Part shown: positions 27,224-34,132 of the stretch, piece by piece
How the letters are laid out: each line of letters opens with the position of its first letter
Numbering within the stretch: the stretch's first letter is position 1
Assembly (NCBI RefSeq): GCF_003050865.1
Contig: NZ_QAOK01000002.1
Span: 124,001 to 188,000, forward strand
DNA: 64,000 bases
Direction of reading: 5' to 3'
Origin: Nitrosospira multiformis
GTDB taxonomy: Bacteria > Pseudomonadota > Gammaproteobacteria > Burkholderiales > Nitrosomonadaceae
Notes under the pieces: generated by a model
Seen by the model: only the letters and a program-made list of their open reading frames with translations
The model's database searches: none
Told to the model about the DNA's origin: nothing
Made by a program: the position numbers and the translations under genes

Positions 27224-27252
27224 TTGACACCTCCCCTCATTCTGGCATGATT
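27224..27252 (+). promoter_or_regulatory. Candidate promoter of parA overlapping CATG repeats
   Basis: A consensus -35 ttgaca at 27224-27229 is followed 17 bases later by a poor -10 (atgatt) that lies in the first CATG repeats. The overlap would let a repeat-binding protein repress parA. Confidence 0.4.
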
Positions 27253-27329
27253 GCATGAGATCATAAAAACATGTTTGCATGCTATCAATTTTGCATGAAA
27301 ACATGAAAACATAGGAGCATGATTGCATG
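27246..27329 (+). repeat. CATG-rich repeat cluster upstream of parA (candidate parS/operator)
   Basis: Eight CATG tetramers occur in 84 bases, in units such as gcatgattgcatg and aaaacatgtttgcatg. Clusters of the same kind lie at the end of parA and after the next gene. Dense repeats flanking a parA locus usually form the centromere-like site and autoregulatory operator. Confidence 0.65.
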
Positions 27330-27983
27330 CAAACGATTGTTATCAACTCGCAGAAAGGCGGCAGCGGTAAAACAACGCTCTGTGCCCATCTGGCTGTTCA
27401 GGCCGAGCTTTTGGGCGATGGGCCAATCTTCCTGATCGATACGGACCCTCAAGGGACGTTGAGTACATGGCATGAGAAGCGGGAGGCCGAAGTTCCACAA
27501 CGTGCTGATGTTCCTCTGGCTGGCCTCGAAGCGGGTTTGCAGCTATTGCGACAGCATGAGGCCCAATACTGCATCATTGACACCGCGCCTACACGTACGG
27601 ATGAGAATGCCGCCCTCTTTCGTCTGGCTGATATTGTTCTTATGCCAATTCGGCCGAGTCCTTCGGATTTATGGGCAGCAGCGGCTACCGTTGCCCTTCT
27701 CAAGGAGGCCAACATCCCCTTTCTCTTTATCCTGACCCAGGCCAAAGCCAACGCCAGCATTACAGGACAGGCAGCGGCTGCCCTATCCCACTATGGGCCG
27801 GTTGCCGAGACTTTTATTGCAGACCGTATTTCCTATGCGTCTGCAATGACAGACGGGCGCACGGCTATCGAGCTTGCCAGCAAAGGCCCGGCAGCGATGG
27901 AAACTGCTTCACTCTGGAAAAACATAAAAGCATGTTTGCATGCAAGCATGCAAAACTCTGCAAAAGGAAAACGTTATGGCTAA
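27327..27983 (+). CDS. parA: ParA-family partition ATPase
   Basis: A 218-residue small ParA/MipZ-like ATPase (type Ib size, no N-terminal DNA-binding domain) that moves plasmid copies over the nucleoid. Deviant Walker A SQKGGSGKTT at residues 8-17, then FLIDTDPQGT and IIDTAPTRT. AGGAG lies 9 bases before the ATG. The stop overlaps the start of the following small gene by eight bases (ATGGCTAA), a usual layout for parA and its centromere-binding partner. CATG repeats surround the pair and even occupy codons near its 3' end. Confidence 0.9.
   Translation: MQTIVINSQKGGSGKTTLCAHLAVQAELLGDGPIFLIDTDPQGTLSTWHEKREAEVPQRADVPLAGLEAGLQLLRQHEAQYCIIDTAPTRTDENAALFRLADIVLMPIRPSPSDLWAAAATVALLKEANIPFLFILTQAKANASITGQAAAALSHYGPVAETFIADRISYASAMTDGRTAIELASKGPAAMETASLWKNIKACLHASMQNSAKGKRYG
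27932..27954 (+). repeat. CATG repeat cluster inside the 3' end of parA
   Basis: Three CATG tetramers in aagcatgtttgcatgcaagc and adjoining bases. They encode residues such as CLHASMQN, so the repeat overlaps coding sequence. Confidence 0.55.
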
Positions 27984-28239
27984 AGCTGTCATTCTTACCC
28001 CCGATGCGCTAGCCGCGCCACAGATAACACCCAAGGCAGCAACACCGCCCCGTAGTTCCGGACAGGCTAAGCAGCCGCAGAAGGCCGAGCCGAAGGTGGA
28101 GCAGATTCCCCTTCAGGTCCGTATTCCGCGAGAGGAGGCCAGAGCGATCAAGATTGCCGCTGCCGAACGGGAGCAAACCATAAGTGATTTCATGCTTACA
28201 TGTTTTCATGCTTACATGAAAGATGGCAAGCATGCATAA
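27976..28239 (+). CDS. Probable partition partner (ParB-like centromere-binding protein)
   Basis: An 87-residue protein starting MAKAVILTPDALAAP, with AGGA eight bases upstream. Proline- and lysine-rich linker in the middle, then VRIPREEARAIKIAAAEREQ and TISDFML, which looks like a ribbon-helix-helix DNA-binding unit. Overlaps parA by eight bases. Size, position and fold match the small non-ParB centromere-binding proteins that pair with type Ib ParA. Its last codons (MLTCFHAYMKDGKHA) are made from the CATG repeats. Confidence 0.65.
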   Translation: MAKAVILTPDALAAPQITPKAATPPRSSGQAKQPQKAEPKVEQIPLQVRIPREEARAIKIAAAEREQTISDFMLTCFHAYMKDGKHA

Positions 28240-28285
28240 ATAGAAACATGAAAGCATGCATACATGAAAACATGCTTATCTGCTA
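28188..28285 (+). repeat. CATG-rich repeat cluster after the partition genes
   Basis: Nine CATG tetramers in 98 bases (tacatgttttcatgcttaca and variants), beginning within the end of the small partition gene and running towards the replication gene. Forms the third cluster of the locus. Confidence 0.65.
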
Positions 28286-28327
28286 GCCAGGTTGCATAAT
28301 TACCTCCATCAGGGCAGGGTAGGGGGA

Positions 28328-29155
28328 ATGACCAAGAAAAACAAACCACTGGACGAAATGCTCGGCCGTATGAAAAAGAAGCTGGAAGAGCGAGAGCGGA
28401 ATGCCGTCGTTCAGCTTCCGCTATGGCCAGAGCCAAAGCGTGGCGCACCCAATAGCTTTATTCGTTCCGCCCTGTTTGCCGCAATTCAAAGTAAGGATCG
28501 CCAGTACATCAAGGAAGCGGTACTGGCAAGCCAGGACGGCATAACTGTGAAATTCACAGGAGAGCAGCTCAACCAGGCCGATCTTGACGTATGGGAAACC
28601 ATCGTTCACATGGCCCGCGATCAGCCCCTTGGCACATTTTGCAGTTTTACCGCTCATGGGCTTCTAAAAGCCATGGGTATGCCGACCGGCAACAGCCAGC
28701 ACAAGCAGCTCCATTCCACACTCTTGCGCCTTACCGCGTGTGCAGTCGAAGTAACTCACGAGGGGAAAACCTACTTTGGGCCGCTCATTAAATCCGGTGC
28801 GAAAGACGAGCTGACTCGTCATTACGGTATCGAACTGAACAAGGGCATCATCCGGCTCTTCGGCGAAAACCAGTGGACGGCTCTTGACTGGAAACAGCGG
28901 CAGGAATTGCGTGGGCAGCCTCTTGCCCAGGCCCTGCACGCTTTTTACAGCAGCCACCGAGAGCCGTTCGCAGTCAAGCTGGAAACCCTTCAGGCTTACA
29001 CGGGGAGCCGCAACAAGCAAACGGCTAGTTTCAAGCGCCAGGTGCGAACCGCTCTTGGTCAACTCGTCGGGGTGGGATTTCTCTCCTCATACGAATTCGA
29101 GGGCGACCTGGTGCGAGTCCAGCGAACCTCCACGCCTCTTGTAAAACGCGCCTAG
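28328..29155 (+). CDS. trfA: TrfA-like plasmid replication initiator
   Basis: A 275-residue initiator. The segment QLPLWPEPKRGAPNSFIRSA followed by LFAAIQ matches the conserved start of the TrfA core of IncP-type plasmids, and VWETIVHMARDQPLGT and FSAHGLLKAMG-like text follow (here FTAHGLLKAMG). Such proteins are paired winged-helix domains that bind iterons, open the origin and load the helicase. ATG 28328 with AGGGGG close by is used; an upstream TTG is less likely. The iteron array begins one base after its stop, so gene and origin form one replication module. Confidence 0.88.
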   Translation: MTKKNKPLDEMLGRMKKKLEERERNAVVQLPLWPEPKRGAPNSFIRSALFAAIQSKDRQYIKEAVLASQDGITVKFTGEQLNQADLDVWETIVHMARDQPLGTFCSFTAHGLLKAMGMPTGNSQHKQLHSTLLRLTACAVEVTHEGKTYFGPLIKSGAKDELTRHYGIELNKGIIRLFGENQWTALDWKQRQELRGQPLAQALHAFYSSHREPFAVKLETLQAYTGSRNKQTASFKRQVRTALGQLVGVGFLSSYEFEGDLVRVQRTSTPLVKRA

Positions 29156-29434
29156 CACGGCATTCGATGCACAAGGCAGAAGAGAGGAGGGCACGGCATT
29201 CGATGCACATCAACACGGCATCCGATGCATAAAGGCACGGCATTCGATGCACAAGGCACGGCATTCGATGCACACGAATCACGGCATTCGATGCACACGA
29301 ATCACGGCATTCGATGCATTTAGGGATTTCTAATATACTCTTAAAATCAAATACATAAACTCTTTCTCAGGAGATGCTAATCTTCTTTTAATCTTCTTTT
29401 AATATAGGGTAGAAAATGTGCATCGAATGCCGTG
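29156..29434 (+). other. oriV: Iteron-type replication origin (oriV)
   Basis: Seven direct copies of a 17-base unit, cacggcattcgatgcac, start at 29156, 29192, 29214, 29236, 29257, 29280 and 29303; all but the first gap are 21-23 bases, close to two helical turns. An inverted eighth copy lies at 29418-29434. Between them (29320-29415) is an A+T-rich stretch with a doubled atcttcttttaat, a likely melting region. Adjacent to the TrfA-like gene, this is the expected layout of an iteron-controlled origin. A hairpin ggcccccaaagggggcc follows at 29459-29475. Confidence 0.9.
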
Positions 29435-29522
29435 CCTTTTCGAAAAAGGCTCCATCGAGGCCCCCAAAGGGGGCCAGAACACCCCCCATAAAAAGAGTTC
29501 GCTAACGCTCACAACCTCTAAA

Positions 29523-29591
29523 AGGGGCTCATTGCCGCCCCTCTTTGCCCTTAAGGGCAAATTCACCCGCTAGGATACAAACAAGGGTGAA
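29523..29591 (-). repeat. Backbone inverted-repeat site, copy B
   Basis: The reverse complement of this stretch carries ttcacccttgtttgtatcct and aggggcggcaatgagcccct, the same two blocks as copy A at 21863-21919. It also contains a short palindrome tttgcccttaagggcaaa at 29544-29561. Sits between oriV and the toxin-antitoxin genes. Confidence 0.7.
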
Positions 29592-29628
29592 TCTTAAAAA
29601 TTAAGTCCTTATCACTGAGTGCTTTAAA

Positions 29629-29672
29629 TTTCTGTATGATTTCTGTATGATTTCTGTATCGTTTCTATACAG
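29629..29672 (+). promoter_or_regulatory. Tandem 11-base repeats upstream of parDE (candidate operator)
   Basis: Four adjoining 11-base units, tttctgtatga twice, then tttctgtatcg and tttctatacag. They end 12 bases before the parD start, where an antitoxin-toxin complex would repress its own operon. Confidence 0.55.
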
Positions 29673-29684
29673 AGAGAGCAAATA

Positions 29685-29969
29685 ATGCATATCGAATTGG
29701 CAGATGTTGATGAGAAATACATCAAGGACAGCGTCAGAAAGGGTTATTACCGGAGCGAAGCGGAAGCTGTCAGGGATGCAGTACGTAAAATGCGGGAGCA
29801 GGATGAAGCTAAAAGAATGAAGCTTCTGGATGCCTTGCAGCTAGGCATGGATGACATTGAAGCTGGCCAGGTAACTCCCTACACTCCGGATTTTCTTGAT
29901 CAATGCGAGACTCGCGCCCGTCAGAACATAGCTGCGGGAAGAAAGCCCAGTCCTGATGTCACACCCTAA
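29685..29969 (+). CDS. parD: ParD-like antitoxin
   Basis: A 94-residue type II antitoxin. The N-terminal ribbon-helix-helix (MHIELADVDEKYIKDSVRKG, then YYRSEAEAVRDAVRKM) binds the operator, and the acidic C-terminal part wraps the toxin. AGAGAG precedes the ATG. It overlaps the toxin gene by 14 bases. As a plasmid addiction module it would kill or stall cells that lose the element, and in the integrated state it stabilises the island. Confidence 0.88.
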   Translation: MHIELADVDEKYIKDSVRKGYYRSEAEAVRDAVRKMREQDEAKRMKLLDALQLGMDDIEAGQVTPYTPDFLDQCETRARQNIAAGRKPSPDVTP

Positions 29970-30258
29970 GTTTCGCCTGGTATTTGCTGATCTCGCCCAA
30001 CGCGACATTGACGACATTCTGGCTTACACCCTCGAAAACTGGGGAATGGAACAGCTTGAGAAATACAAGATCATGCTGGATACGGCCTTCAAAAAGATCG
30101 AGCAGCATCCTGATATAGGGATGTCCGGATTACTGCCCGGACTTCGGAGATTATCGGCCGGGAGCCATGTCATTTTCTACCGGGTTGATGATACGTCGAT
30201 CAGTGTTATCCGGATTCTGCATGGTCGCATGGATTATTTCCGTCATCTGGACGAATAG
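29956..30258 (+). CDS. parE: ParE-like toxin
   Basis: A 100-residue toxin of the RelE/ParE superfamily: FRLVFADLAQRDIDDILAYT at the start, then LDTAFKKIEQHPDIGMS and the closing strand HVIFYRVDDTSISVIRILHGRMD. ParE members poison DNA gyrase; RelE members cut ribosome-bound mRNA, and the pairing with a ParD-type antitoxin favours ParE. Overlaps parD by 14 bases and looks intact. Confidence 0.88.
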   Translation: MSHPKFRLVFADLAQRDIDDILAYTLENWGMEQLEKYKIMLDTAFKKIEQHPDIGMSGLLPGLRRLSAGSHVIFYRVDDTSISVIRILHGRMDYFRHLDE

Positions 30259-30616
30259 AAAGGGCAGCCCGCTCACATTCTGTCAGCGGGGCGGGCTCTA
30301 GACGCTGCGTGTCCCGGGCCTGTAGTCCCAGCCATCCAGTAACGATCCCTTCTGCATTATCAATGACAGCGTCGGCCATGCGGCCCACGCTGTTTCTTTT
30401 TTTCTCTAAGGCTTTCTAAGGGGCGCTGCCCCTCGCACCACGCAAGGGTAAAGCTTTGCCTCCCGGCAGGGTGTCCCCGGCCTTCCGCGCTGCGCTTGTG
30501 CAGGCGGGTGATCCCCCTCCCTGCCTTCCGCCCTTGCGCTCTGCTACCCCCGGTCTCGCCGACGGGCATGGGTGCATGTGCATGAGCACAGCACCCAGCT
30601 AAAAGGAGAGCAGACC
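30259..30616. other. Intergenic region between parE and the ardC remnant
   Basis: About 360 G+C-rich bases without a supported gene. A hairpin with arms agcccgc and gcgggct (from about 30265) follows parE, and a small palindrome aggggcgctgcccct lies at 30419-30433. A good aggag precedes the ardC start. Confidence 0.5.
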
Positions 30617-31140
30617 ATGAAAAGCGCATCACCCGGCCATTACGTCATAACGGGACCCCATATCAGGGCATCAATATCCTGCTGTTATGGGCCGACGCGA
30701 TAGAGAAGGGGTTCAGCTCCAATATCTGGATGACTACAAACAGGCCGAGAGTATCGAGGCGCATGTCCGCAAGGGCGAACATGGCTCCTTGGTTGTCTAT
30801 GCCGACCGCCTCACCCGAACGGAGAGCAACGAGAAGGGCGAGGAAATTGAGCGGGAAATTCCGTTTATGAAAGGCTATACCATTTTCAATGTTGAGCAGA
30901 TAGAGGATCTTCCCGTGCAGTACAGCGAACTTGTGGCCGAGCTGGGCGCGGCTTTCCTATACGCCGATCTTTTGGCATCACCCCGGAGCTGAGAGAAGAT
31001 CATGCCGCCTACCTGGCGCACTGGCTAAATATCCTGAAGGAAGACAAGCAGGCCATTTTCTCGGCCGCGAGCCATGCTTAGAAAGCCGCCGATTATCTCC
31101 ACGACCTGCAAGGGCAGGGGAGAGAGCTGAAGCCATTTCT
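30617..31140 (+). pseudogene. ardC: Broken ArdC-type antirestriction gene
   Basis: ArdC proteins protect incoming DNA from restriction. Here the start codon has a good aggag, but after MKSAS the text jumps to RHNGTPYQGINILLLWADA in another frame, shifts again at about 30735 into YKQAESIEAHVRKGEHGSLV, continues to the site EIPFMKGYTIFNVEQIEDLP, then jumps to VAELGAAFLYADL. The middle section with the HExxH metal site of the family is deleted. A further shift at about 30976 gives ITPELREDHAAYLAHWLNIL, and an in-frame TAG interrupts before KAADYLHDLQ. It cannot make a working protein. Confidence 0.85.
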
Positions 31141-31148
31141 AAAGAGCA

Positions 31149-31177
31149 GTGCCGGGCCGGAAGGTCCGGCACTTTTT
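31149..31177 (+). terminator. Intrinsic terminator after the ardC remnant
   Basis: Arms gtgccgggcc and ggtccggcac with loop ggaa are followed by ttttt. Strong intrinsic terminator; outlives the dead gene upstream. Confidence 0.85.
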
Positions 31178-31261
31178 CGTTTGTAAAGATTGCACCTCTG
31201 TCTCTTCGGGCCACTACGCCCCATCCATAGAGCTATCTTTTAGATGCAGGAGGCCTATGCT

Positions 31262-32290
31262 CTAACGGCCCCGAAGAGTCGATATTATCGTGGCCACTCC
31301 CACGGCGTAATTGAAAATTTTATCAAAATCAATGTCAGAATCTGATGCCTGATTTTTATTCCCTGAAAACCTTGCCATAAAAAAATCATCTGGTAAAAGA
31401 CTTTTATCCCCTAAGTCTACTGTTGAACGACCTTTAACTGGCTGGCCATCCTTCCACTCTCCAAAAATTTTAATTCCACTTAAAAAGAATAAAGTTCCTT
31501 GCCCTTCGGGTTTGCCATTTTTAAATTCACCACTATATGAGTTGCCGTTCGGCCAAGTATATATTCCGTGCCCCTCGACTTTGCCATTTTTGAACCCGCC
31601 GATATATATGGAGCCGTCCGGCTTGGTATGTTTTCCCTGCCCCTCGAAGGTACCATTTTTGAATTCACCAACATGTTTGGAGCCGTCTGGCCAAGTAAAT
31701 GTTCCCTGCCCTTCGGCTTTGCCATCTTTGAATTCACCAACATGTTTGGCGCCATCTGGCCAAGTAAATGTTCCCTGCCCTTCGGCTTTGCCATTTTTGA
31801 ATTCACCAACATGTTTGGAGCCGTCTGGCCAGGTACGTGTTCCCTGCCCTTCGGCTGTGCCATCTTTGAATTCACCAACATGTTTGGAGCCGTCTGGCCA
31901 GGTACGTGTTCCATGTCCCTCGAAGGTACCATTTTTATATCCACCGATATATGAGGAGCCGTCTGGCCAGGTACATGTCCCCTGCCCCTCGACTTTGCCA
32001 TTTTTGAACCCGCCGGTATATATGGAGCCGTCCGGACCGGTATGTGTTCCCTGTCCCTCGGGTTTGCCATTTTTGAATTCACCAACATGTTTGGCACCAT
32101 TTTGCCAAGTACGTGTTCCATACCCCTCGAAGGTACCATTTTTTATCTCGCCTACGTATGTGCTGCCATCGGGAAAAGAATATGAATTTATTAATTGCCC
32201 GTTAGCTTGTTTATTCACAAATAACGCGAAAAGACAAATAAGAATCCCAAAATACTTATTTGGATAAGAGACATCAATTGTGGAAAACAT
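31262..32290 (-). CDS. MORN-repeat protein
   Basis: A 342-residue protein with a hydrophobic N-terminus (YFGILICLFALFVNKQANG), probably an export signal. It then has about eleven MORN units of 23 residues (69 bp), such as SKHVGEFKNGKAEGQG with TFTWPDG; the units run without gaps from about residue 38 to 290 and are very alike at DNA level. MORN repeats form open beta-sheets that can bind lipids or act as scaffolds. The C-terminus (DSDIDFDKIFNYAVGVATII) is unique. A+T-rich compared with the backbone, so likely cargo. The repeats also give long meaningless frames on the other strand. Confidence 0.85.
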   Translation of the reverse strand: MFSTIDVSYPNKYFGILICLFALFVNKQANGQLINSYSFPDGSTYVGEIKNGTFEGYGTRTWQNGAKHVGEFKNGKPEGQGTHTGPDGSIYTGGFKNGKVEGQGTCTWPDGSSYIGGYKNGTFEGHGTRTWPDGSKHVGEFKDGTAEGQGTRTWPDGSKHVGEFKNGKAEGQGTFTWPDGAKHVGEFKDGKAEGQGTFTWPDGSKHVGEFKNGTFEGQGKHTKPDGSIYIGGFKNGKVEGHGIYTWPNGNSYSGEFKNGKPEGQGTLFFLSGIKIFGEWKDGQPVKGRSTVDLGDKSLLPDDFFMARFSGNKNQASDSDIDFDKIFNYAVGVATIISTLRGR

Positions 32291-32563
32291 AATTGTTCAA
32301 TACCTTTGAAATTAATTGTTGTGCGGGAGTATTAACATAAATAAAGGCATCCAAATTCATATTGGCTAGTTTTATGATGATTATCCAGCAAATAACAGGT
32401 ACTTCACCAATAGTTGCGTTCTCTCAGAAAAGGGAATGTATCCTTCTATACTGATGCAAAATGGTTCCCTTTTGCAGCAATGAAATGAACAATGCCAAGC
32501 CATTGTTTTTTTTATCTTCTAAGTGGTGTAAAAGGGTAGTGCAAAAACAGGAGACTGAAAAAG
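32291..32563. other. Intergenic region upstream of the serine recombinase
   Basis: About 270 A+T-rich bases. An inverted repeat gcaaaa / ttttgc lies at about 32456-32475. This would be the natural place for a recombination site of the recombinase, but no three-part res structure could be made out. Confidence 0.4.
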
Positions 32564-33130
32564 ATGAAAATCGGCTATGCGCGGGTATCCACAGACGACC
32601 AGAATCTTGACCTGCAACTGGACGCTCTGGGCAGGGCAGGGTGTGAGCGGATTTTTACCGATCAAGGGGTCAGCGGGGCCACAATCGAGCGGGAGGGGCT
32701 ATCTCAAGCTATCGCAGCGGTCGGGAAGGGAGACGTGCTGGTGGTCTGGAAACTGGATCGTTTGGGTCGCTCTTTGAGCTTTCTGATTTCGCTAATCGAG
32801 AAACTGCGAAACGAGGGGGCCGGGTTTGAAAGCCTCTCTGACGGGATCGACACGACGACCACCGGAGGGAAGCTGGTATTTCACATCATGGGCGCTCTGG
32901 CTGAGTTCGAGCGGTCATTGATATCCGAGCGTTCAAAGGCGGGGATGCAGGCAGCCAGGCGGCGGGGAAAGCATGTAGGCAGGCCCCTCAAACTGAGCAG
33001 GGAACAGATCCACCATGCTTCGCAGATGGTGCGGGAGGGGCGGGAGACGGTTTCAGGCATGGCAGGACTGTTGAACGTTGACCGGGGCACCCTTCGCCGG
33101 GCGTTGAAGCGTGACAAATATTCTTTGTAG
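32564..33130 (+). CDS. Serine recombinase (resolvase/invertase family)
   Basis: A 188-residue small serine recombinase. The catalytic serine is S9 in GYARVSTDDQNLD, followed by IFTDQGVSGA, VVWKLDRLGRS and the E-helix region MGALAEFERSLISERSKAGM; the C-terminus has a helix-turn-helix (TVSGMAGLLNVDRGTLRRAL). Size fits Tn3 resolvases and Pin/Hin invertases, not the large phage integrases. On a plasmid it would resolve multimers. Its stop codon is the last base before the right birA repeat, so the element's edge is placed exactly at its end. Confidence 0.9.
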   Translation: MKIGYARVSTDDQNLDLQLDALGRAGCERIFTDQGVSGATIEREGLSQAIAAVGKGDVLVVWKLDRLGRSLSFLISLIEKLRNEGAGFESLSDGIDTTTTGGKLVFHIMGALAEFERSLISERSKAGMQAARRRGKHVGRPLKLSREQIHHASQMVREGRETVSGMAGLLNVDRGTLRRALKRDKYSL

Positions 33131-34120
33131 TACACTGATTACATGAATCCACTCACCTTTTCCATTCTCCGGCTGCTGAGCGATAATGAATTTCATTCAG
33201 GTCCGGCTATTGCCGAAGCCTTGGGGGTTTCCCGCGCCAGCGTATCGAACGCACTCCGCGACGTGGATGAAGCCGGATTGACCCTCCATAAAATCAAGGG
33301 GCGTGGCTACCGCCTGCTCGACCAGGTGCAATGGCTGGAACGAAATACCATTCTTGAGCATCTCGGCGATCAGGCAGACAAGTTCAATCTGGAAATACTC
33401 GATACGATCGATTCCACAAACAGCCTTTTACTGCATGAGGCGGACAACCGGTTGAGCCTGGGTGAAGGGCTCATTCATGCGGTAGCGGCCGAGCTGCAAA
33501 CGAAGGGGCGTGGGCGAAGAGGACGGCAATGGCACTCTGGTCTGGGAGTCGGTCTCGCGTTTTCCGTGCTATGGCGGTTTCAGCAGAGCGCAAGCTTCCT
33601 TTCGGGTTTGAGCCTCGCCATAGGAGTTGCAATAGTACGTGCGCTCGAATCCTCGGGGACACAAGGAGCTGTACTCAAATGGCCAAACGATGTCATGTTC
33701 AATTTCTGTAAACTGGCAGGCATACTGATAGAACTGCATGGCGATATGCTCGGTCCCACCGTCGCTGTAATCGGCGTAGGCATGAACCTGAAGTTGTCCG
33801 ACAGCATTCAGGCGCGGATAGACCAGGGCGCAACGGATATTTTTTCCATCAGTGGAGAAATGCCGGATCGCAACAAATTGCTGGCTGAATTGTTGCTGAA
33901 TATTGCTCGAGTATTGAGAGAATTTGAGCAATCGGGTTTTGCGCCGTTCAAGGAGGAATGGGTTGATCATCATGTATGTGAAGGCAAAGCTGTCACCCTT
34001 AAGCTGCCTGACGGGTCGGGCCAGGAGGGGATGGTGCACGGGGTATCGGATAGCGGAGCGTTGTTGCTGCAAACGTCACTGGGTCTTCGCAGTTTCAGCG
34101 GCGGCGAGATATCGCTGCGC
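33131..34120 (+). repeat. birA direct repeat, right copy
   Basis: Same extent as the left copy at 16216-17205. The base before it is the recombinase stop codon; after it the sequence runs aggacagcataaatg into coaX. Confidence 0.93.
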
Positions 34121-34132
34121 AGGACAGCATAA
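33143..34132 (+). CDS. birA: Biotin protein ligase / biotin operon repressor, copy 2
   Basis: A 329-residue BirA differing from copy 1 at about nine residues, all mild (for example A5T, L-to-M and R-to-H changes), plus the C-terminal tail, here LRRTA. All catalytic elements are kept, including TKGRGRRGRQWHSG and KWPNDV, so both copies should be active. Its TAA is immediately followed by the coaX ATG, the ancestral chromosomal arrangement. Upstream lies the element's recombinase gene with only 12 bases between, so expression must come from the element. The ribosome binding site is poor in both copies. Confidence 0.95.
   Translation: MNPLTFSILRLLSDNEFHSGPAIAEALGVSRASVSNALRDVDEAGLTLHKIKGRGYRLLDQVQWLERNTILEHLGDQADKFNLEILDTIDSTNSLLLHEADNRLSLGEGLIHAVAAELQTKGRGRRGRQWHSGLGVGLAFSVLWRFQQSASFLSGLSLAIGVAIVRALESSGTQGAVLKWPNDVMFNFCKLAGILIELHGDMLGPTVAVIGVGMNLKLSDSIQARIDQGATDIFSISGEMPDRNKLLAELLLNIARVLREFEQSGFAPFKEEWVDHHVCEGKAVTLKLPDGSGQEGMVHGVSDSGALLLQTSLGLRSFSGGEISLRRTA

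Larger units (their letters stand above)
16216..34120 (+). mobile_element. Integrated mobilisable plasmid bounded by birA direct repeats
   Basis: Two 990-bp birA repeats (16216-17205 and 33131-34120, offset 16,915) enclose a gene set that reads as a whole plasmid: TrfA-like initiator with iterons, ParA partition locus, MobC/MobA, VirD4-like coupling protein, ParDE, ArdC remnant, serine recombinase and cargo. glnS lies outside on the left and coaX-engB-hemB on the right, as expected if one ancestral birA was split by a single crossover with a birA-bearing circle of about 16.9 kb. Base composition changes inside: the mobilisation genes are G+C-rich while the cargo at 17.4-19.9 kb and 31.3-32.4 kb is A+T-rich. 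Insertion between the members of an older tandem birA duplication would look the same. Confidence 0.85.

Noticed and set aside
29156-29319. CRISPR array
   Set aside because: The repeat units are 17 bases with 4-6 base gaps and lie beside a TrfA-like gene, so they are iterons; there are no spacers or cas genes.
31512-32267. Plus-strand open frame of 251 codons with PSG-rich repeats
   Set aside because: It is the mirror of the 69-bp MORN repeats on the minus strand.
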